A DNA stretch of 12,048 nt from Caryophanales bacterium UBA3935 (GCA_002385755.1 DGED01000024.1:6798-18845), one strand, 5' to 3'. Positions 1 through 7,794 are shown, numbered from the stretch's first letter. Notes: generated by a model from the sequence alone, not told the origin. Program-made: numbers and translations.

Positions 1-455
1 GCATGATCCATCATGCCTACAATCCGGTCGATTTCGTCCTGAACCGACATTTTCTCTTCCTTTATTTTCACTTCCGGGAAAAGAACGGAAATATAATGCT
101 TATCATATTCCCTTAAGTCGTTATCAAAGAAGTATTTAAGGATCGCAAGCGACAATAATTTCTTATGTTTCGAAGGATATCTTTTGATCAATCCTTTGAT
201 AATCCTTCGGCAACTGGAAAAGATAAAAGCGGTAAGGCCAAAGCGCTTTGCGTGATATTCGACTTTCTTGGGCCTTGGAGGAATCAATCCTTCCTCGGTA
301 ATCCGACCCAAGTATTTGTCCGTGAATTTCTTGACCTTTCCGTTCATCCTTTCCGAATGAACTTGGTAAAGATAATACCTTCCGCGAATGCATCTAATCT
401 CCCGACCATTGCCTTTATGCTTTAGAACCCAGTCGGGATAATCCTTAAGAGCCAT
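1..455 (-). CDS. N-terminal part of a probable DDE transposase (left-edge partial)
   Basis: An uninterrupted minus-strand frame starts at an ATG (453-455) and leaves the window after 151 codons without a stop. An in-frame TAG lies about 17 codons upstream, and the ATG is the first start codon after it. The protein begins MALKDYPDWVLKHKGNGREI, followed by a YYLYQVHSE segment and KYLGRITEEGLIP. This pattern (basic 'KHKG-GtEIR', 'YYLYeV', 'tGKyLGRITeeG-I') resembles the N-terminus of IS4/IS1634-like transposases common in Firmicutes; I am matching from memory. Residues about 73-110 (FGLTAFIF to LSLAILKYFF) resemble the helical segment before the catalytic domain. The DDE residues would lie outside the window. 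The Shine-Dalgarno sequence is poor (AGGAAA, about 19 nt upstream). The region is more A+T rich than the glycogen genes, consistent with transfer. A hypothetical non-transposase protein remains possible. Confidence 0.55.
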   Translation of the reverse strand, partial: MALKDYPDWVLKHKGNGREIRCIRGRYYLYQVHSERMNGKVKKFTDKYLGRITEEGLIPPRPKKVEYHAKRFGLTAFIFSSCRRIIKGLIKRYPSKHKKLLSLAILKYFFDNDLREYDKHYISVLFPEVKIKEEKMSVQDEIDRIVGMMDH

Positions 456-527
456 GAATACGCAAGACTTTTCGTTTCCTTTATTAGTAAAATTGATTCG
501 GTTATTCTAATTGCGTCTTCGTTTGTA

Positions 528-556
528 TTGACAAAACTCGCGTTTATCGGTAAACT
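528..556 (+). promoter_or_regulatory. Promoter of malQ and the glg operon
   Basis: A perfect -35 hexamer TTGACA (528-533) is followed at the ideal 17-bp spacing by TAAACT (551-556), which matches four of six positions of the TATAAT -10 consensus. Transcription would start near 563, giving a leader of about 72 nt before malQ. The surrounding DNA is A+T rich and lies between two divergent genes, as expected for a vegetative SigA-type promoter. I see no riboswitch or terminator-like stem in the short leader. Confidence 0.7.
542..555. promoter_or_regulatory. Operator-like near-palindrome over the malQ promoter
   Basis: GTTTATCGGTAAAC consists of perfect 5-bp inverted arms (GTTTA and TAAAC) around a TCGG centre with a central CG. 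It occupies the spacer and the first five bases of the -10 hexamer, where a bound protein would block RNA polymerase. A central CG is seen in operators of LacI/GalR regulators, which often control maltodextrin genes in Firmicutes, but the arms do not match the CcpA cre consensus. No regulator gene is in the window, so the factor is unknown and the palindrome could be chance. Confidence 0.35.
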
Positions 557-616
557 ATTATTGGCGATATCAATAAATCATAAACCTGCCGCATCAAACA
601 CTAATTTTAGAAACGC

Positions 617-625
617 AAGGAGGAG
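617..625 (+). promoter_or_regulatory. Strong ribosome binding site of malQ
   Basis: AAGGAGGAG is nearly a full complement of the 3' end of 16S rRNA. It lies 9 nt before the ATG at 635 and supports that start. It is the strongest Shine-Dalgarno sequence in the window, fitting the first gene of a transcript. Confidence 0.8.
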
Positions 626-634
626 TAGCAATAG

Positions 635-2101
635 ATGAGATCAGGCGGCATTTTACTTCATATCAGTTCGTTGCCGGGAGAATACGGCATCGGCTCTTTG
701 GGCGCCGAAGCGTTTAAGTTCGTCGATTTTTTAGAAAAAGCCGGTCAGAAATACTGGCAGGTGTTGCCCTTGGGGCCGACCTCTTACGGCGACTCGCCTT
801 ATCAGTCTTTTTCCGCTTTCGGCGGTAACCCCTATTTTATCGATCTAAACTTGCTTATCGAAGAAGGGCTTCTTACCCCCGGGGATTGCCAACCGTTGGC
901 GGCCGCGCCGGCAGATAAAGTCGATTACGCTCATCAGTACCGTCATCGCGTCCCGGTATTAAAAAAAGCTTTTCAACGGTTTTCCGCCGACGCCGGGTTC
1001 GAGAAATTCAAGAAAAAACATCGTCATTGGCTTGACGACTATGCCTTGTTCATGGCGATCAAATCTTTGAAACCGGAAGTCGACTGGTCGAAGTGGGATT
1101 ATCCTTACAGAATTCGCAGTAAAAAAGCGCTGGCGGATTTTTTGAACGAACGCGAAGACGAGGTCGAGTTTTGGAAATTTGTCCAGCACATGTTTTTCCG
1201 CCAATGGTTCCGGCTTAAGGCTTACGCCAACGAACGCGGCATAAAAATCATCGGCGACATGCCGATTTACGTTTCTTATGATTCCGCCGATGTTTGGTCG
1301 CAGCCGGAATACTGGCTGCTTGACGAGCGCCGCTGCCCGGAGGTCGTGGCCGGGGTTCCGCCCGATCTTTATTCGGAAACCGGCCAATTATGGGGCAACC
1401 CGATTTATGATTACGAGGCGATGGAAAGCGACGGTTTTTCCTGGTGGATAAGAAGAATAAAAAACGCCCTCGAGATGTTTGACGTCGTCAGGATCGATCA
1501 TTTCCGCGGGTTTGAATCGTTCTACACGGTCCGCGCCGACGCGCGCGACGCCCGGGAAGGGCGCTGGTTTAAGGGCCCGGGCTATAAATTGTTCGCCCGG
1601 GTTAAAGAAGAGTTGGGCGAGGCCGAAATTATTGCCGAGGATTTGGGGTTTATGACGCCCGAGGTGCATGAGTTGCGCGAGGCTTGCGGTTTTCCGGGCA
1701 TGAAGATCCTGCAATTCGGTTTTGATCACAAAACCGACAGCGAATACGCCCCGCATAACTACACGCGTAACGCCGTCGTCTACCCCGGCACGCATGACAA
1801 TTCCACCTTGAGGGGGTGGCTTAAAACCCTAAGCAAAGAAGATTATAAGTATTTTTGTAAATATATGCAGGTCAGGGGGCGCGGCCGGCGGGCGGTTCGC
1901 CGGGCGATCTCCGCCTGCCTGGGGTCGATCTGCCGTCTGGCGATTATCCCGATTCAGGATTATTTGTTCTTGGACGATCGCGCCCGTTTTAACTGCCCGT
2001 CCACTCTGGGAGGAAACTGGGTGTGGCGCCTGCGGCCCAAAGCCTTGAGCGATAAACTGGCCGCCCGAATTCGCGGCCTGACCGAATTATACCGGCGATA
2101 A
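635..2101 (+). CDS. malQ: 4-alpha-glucanotransferase (amylomaltase, GH77)
   Basis: MalQ transfers alpha-1,4-glucan segments between maltodextrins, releasing glucose and building longer chains that glycogen phosphorylase can use. The 488-residue protein is near the usual length of about 500. The N-terminus (SGGILLHISSLPG, then KAGQKYWQVLPLGPT and DSPYQSFSAFGGNPYFID) is characteristic of GH77. Catalytic residues are visible: nucleophile Asp288 in VVRIDHFRGF, acid/base Glu335 in IIAEDLGF, and Asp388 in PGTHDNSTLRGW. The C-terminal PIQDYLFLDDRARFN and GNWVWRLRP segments complete the barrel, so the gene looks intact. An arginine-rich stretch (residues 414-423, six Arg) is unusual and sits where I would expect a more acidic linker. 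The gene has its own promoter and strong ribosome binding site and is followed by a 73-bp gap before glgB. It is cytoplasmic, with no signal peptide. I am very sure of the family. Confidence 0.96.
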   Translation: MRSGGILLHISSLPGEYGIGSLGAEAFKFVDFLEKAGQKYWQVLPLGPTSYGDSPYQSFSAFGGNPYFIDLNLLIEEGLLTPGDCQPLAAAPADKVDYAHQYRHRVPVLKKAFQRFSADAGFEKFKKKHRHWLDDYALFMAIKSLKPEVDWSKWDYPYRIRSKKALADFLNEREDEVEFWKFVQHMFFRQWFRLKAYANERGIKIIGDMPIYVSYDSADVWSQPEYWLLDERRCPEVVAGVPPDLYSETGQLWGNPIYDYEAMESDGFSWWIRRIKNALEMFDVVRIDHFRGFESFYTVRADARDAREGRWFKGPGYKLFARVKEELGEAEIIAEDLGFMTPEVHELREACGFPGMKILQFGFDHKTDSEYAPHNYTRNAVVYPGTHDNSTLRGWLKTLSKEDYKYFCKYMQVRGRGRRAVRRAISACLGSICRLAIIPIQDYLFLDDRARFNCPSTLGGNWVWRLRPKALSDKLAARIRGLTELYRR

Positions 2102-2124
2102 GAAGCGCTCCTGCCTTTATATTT

Positions 2125-2142
2125 ATTGCCTAAAACGGCAAT
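2125..2142. repeat. Small inverted repeat between malQ and glgB
   Basis: ATTGCC and GGCAAT form perfect 6-bp arms around a TAAAAC loop, followed by TTATTGT. The stem is short and the T-run is interrupted, so at best it is a weak intrinsic terminator. It also covers the -35 hexamer of the proposed glgB promoter, so an operator role is equally possible. Confidence 0.3.
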
Positions 2143-2154
2143 TTATTGTATAAT
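2126..2154 (+). promoter_or_regulatory. Internal promoter upstream of glgB
   Basis: TTGCCT (2126-2131, four of six matches to the -35 consensus) is followed after 17 bp by a perfect TATAAT (2149-2154). The start point would be near 2161, only about 14 nt before the glgB ATG but still upstream of its ribosome binding site AGGAG (2165-2169, 5 nt before the ATG). This would let glgBCDAP be expressed apart from malQ. Confidence 0.55.
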
Positions 2155-2174
2155 GTTATTGGCTAGGAGACTTT

Positions 2175-4034
2175 ATGGAAAAATTCAGACTCGATTTTCA
2201 TTACCGTTTTTCGTCACGGGCATATCGATACTTGGGGAGCCATTATACGATTAAGAACGGCCGGCCGGTCGTGACTTTTCGCGTTTATGCTCCCCATGCT
2301 GAGTTTGTATCGGTAGTCGGGGATTTCAATGATTGGAATACCGCCTCCCACCCGATGACGAAAGTAACCGCCGAGGGTATTTGGGAAGCGGTTATCGAAG
2401 ACGCGCCCGTTTACGCGAATTATAAATACTACATAACGAATAAAGGCCGGGATTTTTTTAAGCAGGACCCTTATTCCTACCATAACGAGACCGACGGCAA
2501 TACCTGCTCGAAAGTGTACGATCTTTCGGGGTTTCGGTTCACCGACGACGAGTGGATGGAAAAACGCGACCGGGAACCGGTATACAGTAAACCGGTCAAT
2601 ATTTACGAGGTTCACCTCGGTTCCTGGCGCCGTTATCCCGGAGGCGAGCCGTTCGATTACCGGAAGATCGCGGAGGAGCTTATCCCGTACGTAAAGGATA
2701 TGGGATATACCCATATCGAGATCATGCCGGTAATGGAACACCCGTTTTCGGGCTCGTGGGGCTACCAGGTTACCGGGTATTACGCCGTCACGTCCCGTTA
2801 CGGCACCCCCGCCGATTTTATGTACTTGGTAAACGAGGCGCACAAAAACGGCATCGGCGTCATTCTCGATTGGGTTCCGGCGCATTTCCCGAAAGACGAT
2901 TTCGGTCTAATCGAATTTGACGGCGGCTACGTTTACGAGGACCCGCACCCGTTGCGCATGGAGCATAAGGGCTGGGGGACGCGATCCTTTAATTATGCCA
3001 AACCCGAGGTCAAATCTTTCCTGATTTCCAACGCCGTTTTTTATTTTGATAAATATCATATCGACGGCTTGCGCGTCGACGCCGTCGCCTCGATGCTCTA
3101 TCTCGATTATGACAGGACGGAATGGGAAGCGAACATTCACGGCGGGAACCACAATCTCGAGGCGATCGATTTTCTCAAGCAACTTAACACCGAGGTGTTT
3201 GGGCTTTTCCCCGGGGCGATGATGATCGCCGAGGAGTCGACCGCGTTTCCCCGCGTCACGAAACCCGTTCATTACGACGGTCTCGGTTTTAACTTCAAAT
3301 GGAACATGGGGTGGATGAACGACACGTTGTCTTATATTTCCACCGACCCGGTTTTTCGCAGCCATAATCATCGGCAGCTGACTTTTTCCTTTTATTACGC
3401 CTTCAGCGAAAACTTTATCCTGCCGATTTCCCATGACGAGGTCGTTCACGGGAAAAAATCGATCCTCGACAAAATGCCGGGCGATTACTGGGAAAAATTC
3501 GCCAACTTCCGGGCATTCTACGGTTATATGATGACCCATCCGGGGAAAAAACTTAATTTCATGGGATATGAGTTCGGGCAGTTTATCGAGTGGGATTACC
3601 GCCGCGAATTAGACTGGCTCTTGCTTAAATATCCGGCGCACCGGAAACTGCGCCGCTATATCCGCGACTTGAACCGGTTTTATCTAAAAAATGAGAGTCT
3701 ATGGAAGAACGACTTTTCCTGGGAGGGGTTCCGGTGGATCGAAAGCGACGACGCCGGAAGAAACGTAATCAGTTTTCTCCGAATCGCCGGGAAGAGCGAG
3801 CTTTTGATCGTCGTAAATTTTGCGGGCATCGGCTGGGAGCGTTACCGACTGGGGGCGCCTTCGGGTCGTTATCGCGAGGTATTCTCGAGCGACCGCCGGA
3901 TTTACGGCGGCGCGGGGACGGCGAACGGGACGGTTTCGACCGAGGCGGTTCCGAGCCACGGCTATCCCGAGTCGCTCGTTATTAACATTGGGAAATTATC
4001 GTTTATCGTACTTAAAAAGATGGGAAAGGAATAG
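2175..4034 (+). CDS. glgB: 1,4-alpha-glucan branching enzyme (GH13)
   Basis: GlgB cuts alpha-1,4 chains and re-attaches the pieces through alpha-1,6 bonds, creating glycogen branches. At 619 residues it is the short form common in Firmicutes, lacking the extra N-terminal domain of the 728-residue E. coli enzyme. A CBM48 domain occupies about residues 30-115 ([20 protein letters not shown], then YKYYI). The GH13 barrel follows: [10 protein letters not shown], then [20 protein letters not shown]. Catalytic residues are the nucleophile Asp302 in [15 protein letters not shown], the Glu353-Glu354 pair in IAEEST (acid/base), and Asp421 in [14 protein letters not shown] beta-sandwich C-terminal domain closes the protein ([18 protein letters not shown]). 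AGGAG lies 5 nt before the ATG. The stop is only 2 nt before glgC, implying co-translation. All hallmark motifs are present, so the enzyme should be active. Confidence 0.97.
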   Translation: MEKFRLDFHYRFSSRAYRYLGSHYTIKNGRPVVTFRVYAPHAEFVSVVGDFNDWNTASHPMTKVTAEGIWEAVIEDAPVYANYKYYITNKGRDFFKQDPYSYHNETDGNTCSKVYDLSGFRFTDDEWMEKRDREPVYSKPVNIYEVHLGSWRRYPGGEPFDYRKIAEELIPYVKDMGYTHIEIMPVMEHPFSGSWGYQVTGYYAVTSRYGTPADFMYLVNEAHKNGIGVILDWVPAHFPKDDFGLIEFDGGYVYEDPHPLRMEHKGWGTRSFNYAKPEVKSFLISNAVFYFDKYHIDGLRVDAVASMLYLDYDRTEWEANIHGGNHNLEAIDFLKQLNTEVFGLFPGAMMIAEESTAFPRVTKPVHYDGLGFNFKWNMGWMNDTLSYISTDPVFRSHNHRQLTFSFYYAFSENFILPISHDEVVHGKKSILDKMPGDYWEKFANFRAFYGYMMTHPGKKLNFMGYEFGQFIEWDYRRELDWLLLKYPAHRKLRRYIRDLNRFYLKNESLWKNDFSWEGFRWIESDDAGRNVISFLRIAGKSELLIVVNFAGIGWERYRLGAPSGRYREVFSSDRRIYGGAGTANGTVSTEAVPSHGYPESLVINIGKLSFIVLKKMGKE

Positions 4035-4036
4035 AT

Positions 4037-5230
4037 ATGATAAGAAAAAAAGAATGCGTCGCCATGATTTTGGCCGGGGGTCAGGGAAGCCGGTTGCACG
4101 CCCTTACCGATCGGTTGGCGAAACCGGCCGTCACGTTCGGGGCAAAATACCGAATTATCGATTTTCCGCTTTCCAATTGCGTCAACTCGGGAATCGACAC
4201 CGTCGGCGTCCTTACCCAGTACCAGCCGCTGATTTTAAACGAGTATATCGGCAACGGCAAGCCTTGGGATTTGGACCGAAATTTCGGCGGCGTTCATATT
4301 TTACCGCCGTACCAGGGAAAAAACAAAATCGATTGGTATCGGGGCACGGCCAACGCGATTTATCAGAATATCCACTTTTTGAAACGTTACGATCCCGAAT
4401 ATGTTTTGGTTTTGTCCGGCGACCATATTTATAAAATGGATTACGGGAAAATGCTTCGCTTTCATAAGCAAAACGACGCCGCCCTGACGATCGCGGTCAT
4501 CAATGTCCCGCTATCGGAAGCGAGCCGCTTCGGAATTATGAACACCGACGAGGTCGGCCGGGTAATTAGTTTTGAGGAGAAACCGAAAAACCCGAAAAGC
4601 ACGAGAGCGTCGATGGGAATCTACATTTTCGACGCAGCCGTCCTGTACCGTCACTTGGAAGAAGACGAGGCCAATCTTTTTTCCGCCCACGATTTCGGGA
4701 AGAACATCATCCCGAGGATGGTGGAAGAAGGCGAAGCCGTCTACGCGTACGAATTCAACGGGTATTGGAAGGACGTCGGTACGGTCGCGAGCCTTTGGGA
4801 AGCGAACGCCGACTTGTTGGGCGAAAATCCCGCCTTCAACCTTTATGACCCCGACTGGCGGATCTACTCGCGCAATTTCGCCTTACCGCCCCAGTTTATC
4901 GCGGACGGGGCCAAAATTGAGAACTCGATTATTACCGAGGGTTGTTATATCGAGGGAACGGTTATTGATTCGCTGCTTTCCAACAACGTGCGCGTCGAAA
5001 AAGGCGCGGTCGTCAAGGACACAATAATTTTCGCAAACACCGCGGTTGAAGCGGGGGCGACCGTTAATTACGCGATTATCGACGAGAACGTGACGATTAA
5101 AAAGAACGCCGTCGTCGGCGCGGAAAGAGGGGAGAACGCGCCGATTACGCTCGTCGCTCACAACGTCACGATCGGCGAGGACATGACCGTACCGGCGGGG
5201 GAAATAATAGAAAAGGATCTCGTGCTGTAA
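4037..5230 (+). CDS. glgC: Glucose-1-phosphate adenylyltransferase, catalytic subunit
   Basis: GlgC makes ADP-glucose and pyrophosphate from ATP and glucose-1-phosphate, the committed step of glycogen synthesis. The 397-residue protein has the nucleotide-binding loop [10 protein letters not shown] (residues 11-20), then [29 protein letters not shown], the catalytic-site Asp129 in [11 protein letters not shown], and Lys182 in [10 protein letters not shown], equivalent to the glucose-1-phosphate-binding Lys195 of E. coli. After about residue 285, hexapeptide-like repeats ([20 protein letters not shown] and onward) form the left-handed beta-helix used for oligomerisation. Where E. coli has the fructose-bisphosphate site Lys39, I align Arg26, which fits the weaker or different activation reported for Firmicutes enzymes. 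An AAGGA (4026-4030) inside the end of glgB precedes the ATG by 6 nt. glgD follows after 1 nt. The Firmicutes enzyme works best as a GlgC/GlgD heteromer. Confidence 0.97.
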   Translation: MIRKKECVAMILAGGQGSRLHALTDRLAKPAVTFGAKYRIIDFPLSNCVNSGIDTVGVLTQYQPLILNEYIGNGKPWDLDRNFGGVHILPPYQGKNKIDWYRGTANAIYQNIHFLKRYDPEYVLVLSGDHIYKMDYGKMLRFHKQNDAALTIAVINVPLSEASRFGIMNTDEVGRVISFEEKPKNPKSTRASMGIYIFDAAVLYRHLEEDEANLFSAHDFGKNIIPRMVEEGEAVYAYEFNGYWKDVGTVASLWEANADLLGENPAFNLYDPDWRIYSRNFALPPQFIADGAKIENSIITEGCYIEGTVIDSLLSNNVRVEKGAVVKDTIIFANTAVEAGATVNYAIIDENVTIKKNAVVGAERGENAPITLVAHNVTIGEDMTVPAGEIIEKDLVL

Positions 5231-5231
5231 G

Positions 5232-6344
5232 ATGAATATACTCGGTTTGATATTTTCCAATATCCACAACAAGGAATTGTTCGAAGTCACGCGCCGGCGG
5301 ACGATTGCTTCAACGCCGATCGGCGGCCGTTACCGCTTGATTGATTTCGCGTTGTCCAATATGGTGAATTATAATATCACCCGCATCGGCATCGTCACCA
5401 AGCATAATTACCAGTCGCTGATGGACCATATCGGTTCCGGGAAGGACTGGGATTTGGCCCGGAAAAACGGCGGAATCGTAATCCTCCCCCCGTTCGGCGT
5501 CAGCGCCGACTTTTACAACACCCGGCTCGAGGCGTTAAAAAGCATTATCAGCTTTATTAATTCCTCGCGCGCCGACTATGTCGTCCTGACCGACTGCTAC
5601 GCCGTCGCGAATCTTGATTACCGCGACATCTTCAACCAGCATTTCGCGACCGGCGCCGACATAACTTTCGTCTATCGCGAGTGCGACGTCACTCCGGACG
5701 ATTACATGCCGGTGAACGTCCTTACCCTTGACGACGACGGCCGGATTACCAATATGTCGATTTATCAAACTTTTGCCGGTCACGCCAAGGTGTCGGCCGA
5801 TACATGGGTGATGAAAAAATCTCTTCTCCAGTCGCTCGTTCTTGACGCGATCAACCGCAATCTCCGCAGTTTCAACCGCGACATCATCAGTCATAATCTT
5901 GACGTCCTCAAGGTCTACGGCTACCGTTTTGACGGCTATTTCGGGAACATTAGCTCGCTTGACAGTTATTATAAAATCAATATGAAACTTTTGGATCCGA
6001 AAGTGCGGGCGGAACTGTTCCAGCAGCCGCGCCGACCAATCTATACTAAAGTGCACGATTCCGCCCCGACAAAATACGGCGTCGCCGCCGAGATCACGAA
6101 TTCGCTCGTCGCCGACGGTTGCGAGATCGAGGGCCGGGTCGAGAACTCAGTAATCTTTCGCGGCGCGAAAATCGGCAAAAACGCGGTTGTAAAAAACTCG
6201 ATATTGATGCAAAATACATATGTTGCGGACGGGGCCGTCCTTGATCACGTGATAACCGACAAAAACGTGAAAATTATCAACAAAAAAGAAATAATCGGCG
6301 ATGAGAACCGGTTGGCTTACATCGTGAAAGATGGTGTCGTATGA
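5232..6344 (+). CDS. glgD: ADP-glucose pyrophosphorylase regulatory subunit GlgD
   Basis: GlgD is a GlgC paralogue (370 residues) that in Firmicutes joins GlgC in a heteromer and raises its activity; by itself it has little or none. The fold is clear from GGRYRLIDFALSN (about residues 33-45), DHIGSGKDWDLARKNGG, and C-terminal beta-helix repeats (NSLVADGCEIEGRVENSVIF onward). The catalytic signatures are gone. The GGxGxRL loop is replaced by FSNIHNKELFEVT, RGTANA by [18 protein letters not shown] by TDCYAVANLDY, and no FEEKP motif exists at the expected place (GRITNMSIYQ). The 'HNKELFEVT' N-terminus is a GlgD hallmark. An AAGGAT within the end of glgC is the likely, rather distant, ribosome binding site. 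The gene starts 1 nt after glgC and its TGA overlaps the glgA start by 4 nt, so the three genes are probably translationally coupled. Confidence 0.95.
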   Translation: MNILGLIFSNIHNKELFEVTRRRTIASTPIGGRYRLIDFALSNMVNYNITRIGIVTKHNYQSLMDHIGSGKDWDLARKNGGIVILPPFGVSADFYNTRLEALKSIISFINSSRADYVVLTDCYAVANLDYRDIFNQHFATGADITFVYRECDVTPDDYMPVNVLTLDDDGRITNMSIYQTFAGHAKVSADTWVMKKSLLQSLVLDAINRNLRSFNRDIISHNLDVLKVYGYRFDGYFGNISSLDSYYKINMKLLDPKVRAELFQQPRRPIYTKVHDSAPTKYGVAAEITNSLVADGCEIEGRVENSVIFRGAKIGKNAVVKNSILMQNTYVADGAVLDHVITDKNVKIINKKEIIGDENRLAYIVKDGVV

Positions 6345-7780
6345 AACAAAAACAAGTTTTGTTTGTTGTGGCTGAATGCCAAAACTTTGCCCAGACGGGC
6401 GGGCTCGCGGAAGTCGCCGGCAGCCTGCCGAAAGCCGTTAACGGTTTGACGCGCGCCTATAAAGTCCGGGTTATCATGCCTTTATATAAGGCGATTATCG
6501 ATAAATACGGGAAAAAGTTGAAATTCCTGGGCTCGACGACCGTCGCTCTCGCCTGGCGCAATCTCTATTGCGGGGTCTATACGCTTAAGCTTGACAAGGT
6601 CGATTATTATTTTATCGATAACAAATATTACTTTGACCGTGACGAGATTTACGGCCATTATGACGACGGCGAGCGCTTTGCTTTTTTCTCAAAAAGCATT
6701 TTCGACGTTTTTCCGATTATCGGCTTTGTTCCGGATATTATTCACGCCCATGATTGGCACGCGGCGCTGGCTAATATTTATCTTGATATCCTGCACAAGA
6801 AAAACGGGCGCTTTACCGACATAAAATCGGTTTTTACGATTCATAATATCCAATACCAGGGGATTTTCGATCTCCCGTTTTCCGACGATGTTTTAGGCAT
6901 TGATTCGACGTATTGTGAAATAATTGAATATAACGGGTTGATTAATTTGCTTAAGGGCGCGATCGTCTGCAGCGACGCGGTCACGACCGTGAGCCCGCGC
7001 TATGCCCGGGAGATCACGACCGCTTATTACGCCCACGGCTTGGAAAACATCACCCGCCTGCATAATAAAAAAATCACCGGCATCATCAACGGCATTGACG
7101 TTGATTTTTATAACCCGGAAACCGATAAGAATTTCGCGGCCAACTATACCGCCGAGACTTTCGAACGGAAGGCGGAAAACAAGCAGGCGCTGCGGGAAAG
7201 TCTTAAACTCGCTTCCGATTCCGACACCCCGCTTATTTGCATCATTAGCCGTCTCGTCGCGCACAAAGGGCTTGATCTTGTGGTCGAGCAGTTCGACGAG
7301 ATTATGAAAGAAGACGTTCAGATGGTCATTTTGGGCCGCGGGGACGAATATTATCAGGACCGCTTCCGGGAATTCATGAACCGTTACCCGGGAAGGGTGA
7401 GCACTTTAATCACGTTTGACATCAACCTTTCGAAAAAAATCTACGGGAGCGCCGATTTCCTGTTGATGCCCTCGAAAGCGGAACCCTGCGGATTAAGCCA
7501 GATGATCGCGAGCCGTTACGGGACGATTCCGATCGTCCGGGCCGTCGGCGGCCTGTACGACACGATCAAACCCTATGACGGGGAAGAAGGCGGCGGTTTT
7601 GTATTCCGCGAGTATAGCGGCGTCGAAATGACGGCCGCGATCCGCGAGGCGCTCCGGTTATACCGGGACCGGGAAAAACACGCGGAACTCGCGAAACGGA
7701 TTATGAGACGGGACTTCAGCTGGAACGTATCGGCCAAGTCTTATTTGGAGTTATATAAGGAACTGTTAAAGACCAAGTAA
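6341..7780 (+). CDS. glgA: Glycogen synthase (ADP-glucose type, GT5)
   Basis: GlgA transfers glucose from ADP-glucose to the non-reducing end of alpha-1,4-glucan. The 479 residues match the usual length. Two Rossmann-type domains are seen. The N-terminal one has FVVAECQNFAQTGGLAEVAG (residues 8 onward) and HAHDWHAAL (His135-His140). The C-terminal one has IISRLVAHKGLDLV, with Arg304 and Lys309 matching the phosphate-binding pair of E. coli, and SKAEPCGLSQMIASRYGTIP with catalytic Glu381. The departures matter: the near-invariant KTGGL reads QTGGL (Gln18 in place of the ADP-glucose-binding Lys15 of E. coli), the next Asp is Glu, and the C-terminal RxTGGL reads RAVGGL (residues 400-405). Otherwise the protein is intact. 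The ATG overlaps the glgD stop as ATGA with only a weak Shine-Dalgarno sequence, suggesting coupled re-initiation. The family is certain; full activity is not. Confidence 0.95.
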   Translation: MKQKQVLFVVAECQNFAQTGGLAEVAGSLPKAVNGLTRAYKVRVIMPLYKAIIDKYGKKLKFLGSTTVALAWRNLYCGVYTLKLDKVDYYFIDNKYYFDRDEIYGHYDDGERFAFFSKSIFDVFPIIGFVPDIIHAHDWHAALANIYLDILHKKNGRFTDIKSVFTIHNIQYQGIFDLPFSDDVLGIDSTYCEIIEYNGLINLLKGAIVCSDAVTTVSPRYAREITTAYYAHGLENITRLHNKKITGIINGIDVDFYNPETDKNFAANYTAETFERKAENKQALRESLKLASDSDTPLICIISRLVAHKGLDLVVEQFDEIMKEDVQMVILGRGDEYYQDRFREFMNRYPGRVSTLITFDINLSKKIYGSADFLLMPSKAEPCGLSQMIASRYGTIPIVRAVGGLYDTIKPYDGEEGGGFVFREYSGVEMTAAIREALRLYRDREKHAELAKRIMRRDFSWNVSAKSYLELYKELLKTK

Positions 7781-7788
7781 TTTTGCTT

Positions 7789-7794
7789 AAGGAG
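7789..7794 (+). promoter_or_regulatory. Ribosome binding site that decides the glgP start
   Basis: AAGGAG lies in the 16-nt gap after glgA. Two in-frame ATG codons follow directly, at 7797 and 7800. The first is only 2 nt from the Shine-Dalgarno sequence, too close for normal initiation. The second is 5 nt away, the same spacing as glgB, so 7800 is preferred. Confidence 0.65.

Noticed and set aside
165..425. Plus-strand 86-codon open frame in the left flank
   Set aside because: It lies opposite the minus-strand transposase-like frame, which is longer, runs off the edge and has a recognisable N-terminal pattern. The plus-strand product shows nothing recognisable.
504..534. Divergent minus-strand promoter for the transposase-like gene (TTGTCA with TAGAAT)
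   Set aside because: The hexamers are good but the 19-bp spacing is poor, and the A+T-rich region gives such matches easily. Not supported strongly enough to list.
542..555. The promoter palindrome as a CcpA cre site
   Set aside because: The cre consensus needs a TG...AANCG...CA pattern with A-rich then T-rich arms. This site has the reverse order and lacks the outer TG/CA bases.
2125..2150. Hairpin after malQ as a true operon-ending terminator
   Set aside because: The stem has only 6 bp with three G-C pairs, and the following tract is interrupted by A and G. Partial termination at most, so it is listed only as an inverted repeat.
2214..3539. Two sizeable antisense open frames within glgB
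   Set aside because: They are mirror frames of a gene with every branching-enzyme motif intact. Their translations are low in recognisable pattern and do not form a domain.
3820..4434. Plus-strand open frame of about 204 codons spanning the glgB-glgC junction
   Set aside because: It is an out-of-frame, Arg-rich translation of two certain genes, has no upstream Shine-Dalgarno sequence, and would cover most of the glgC catalytic domain.
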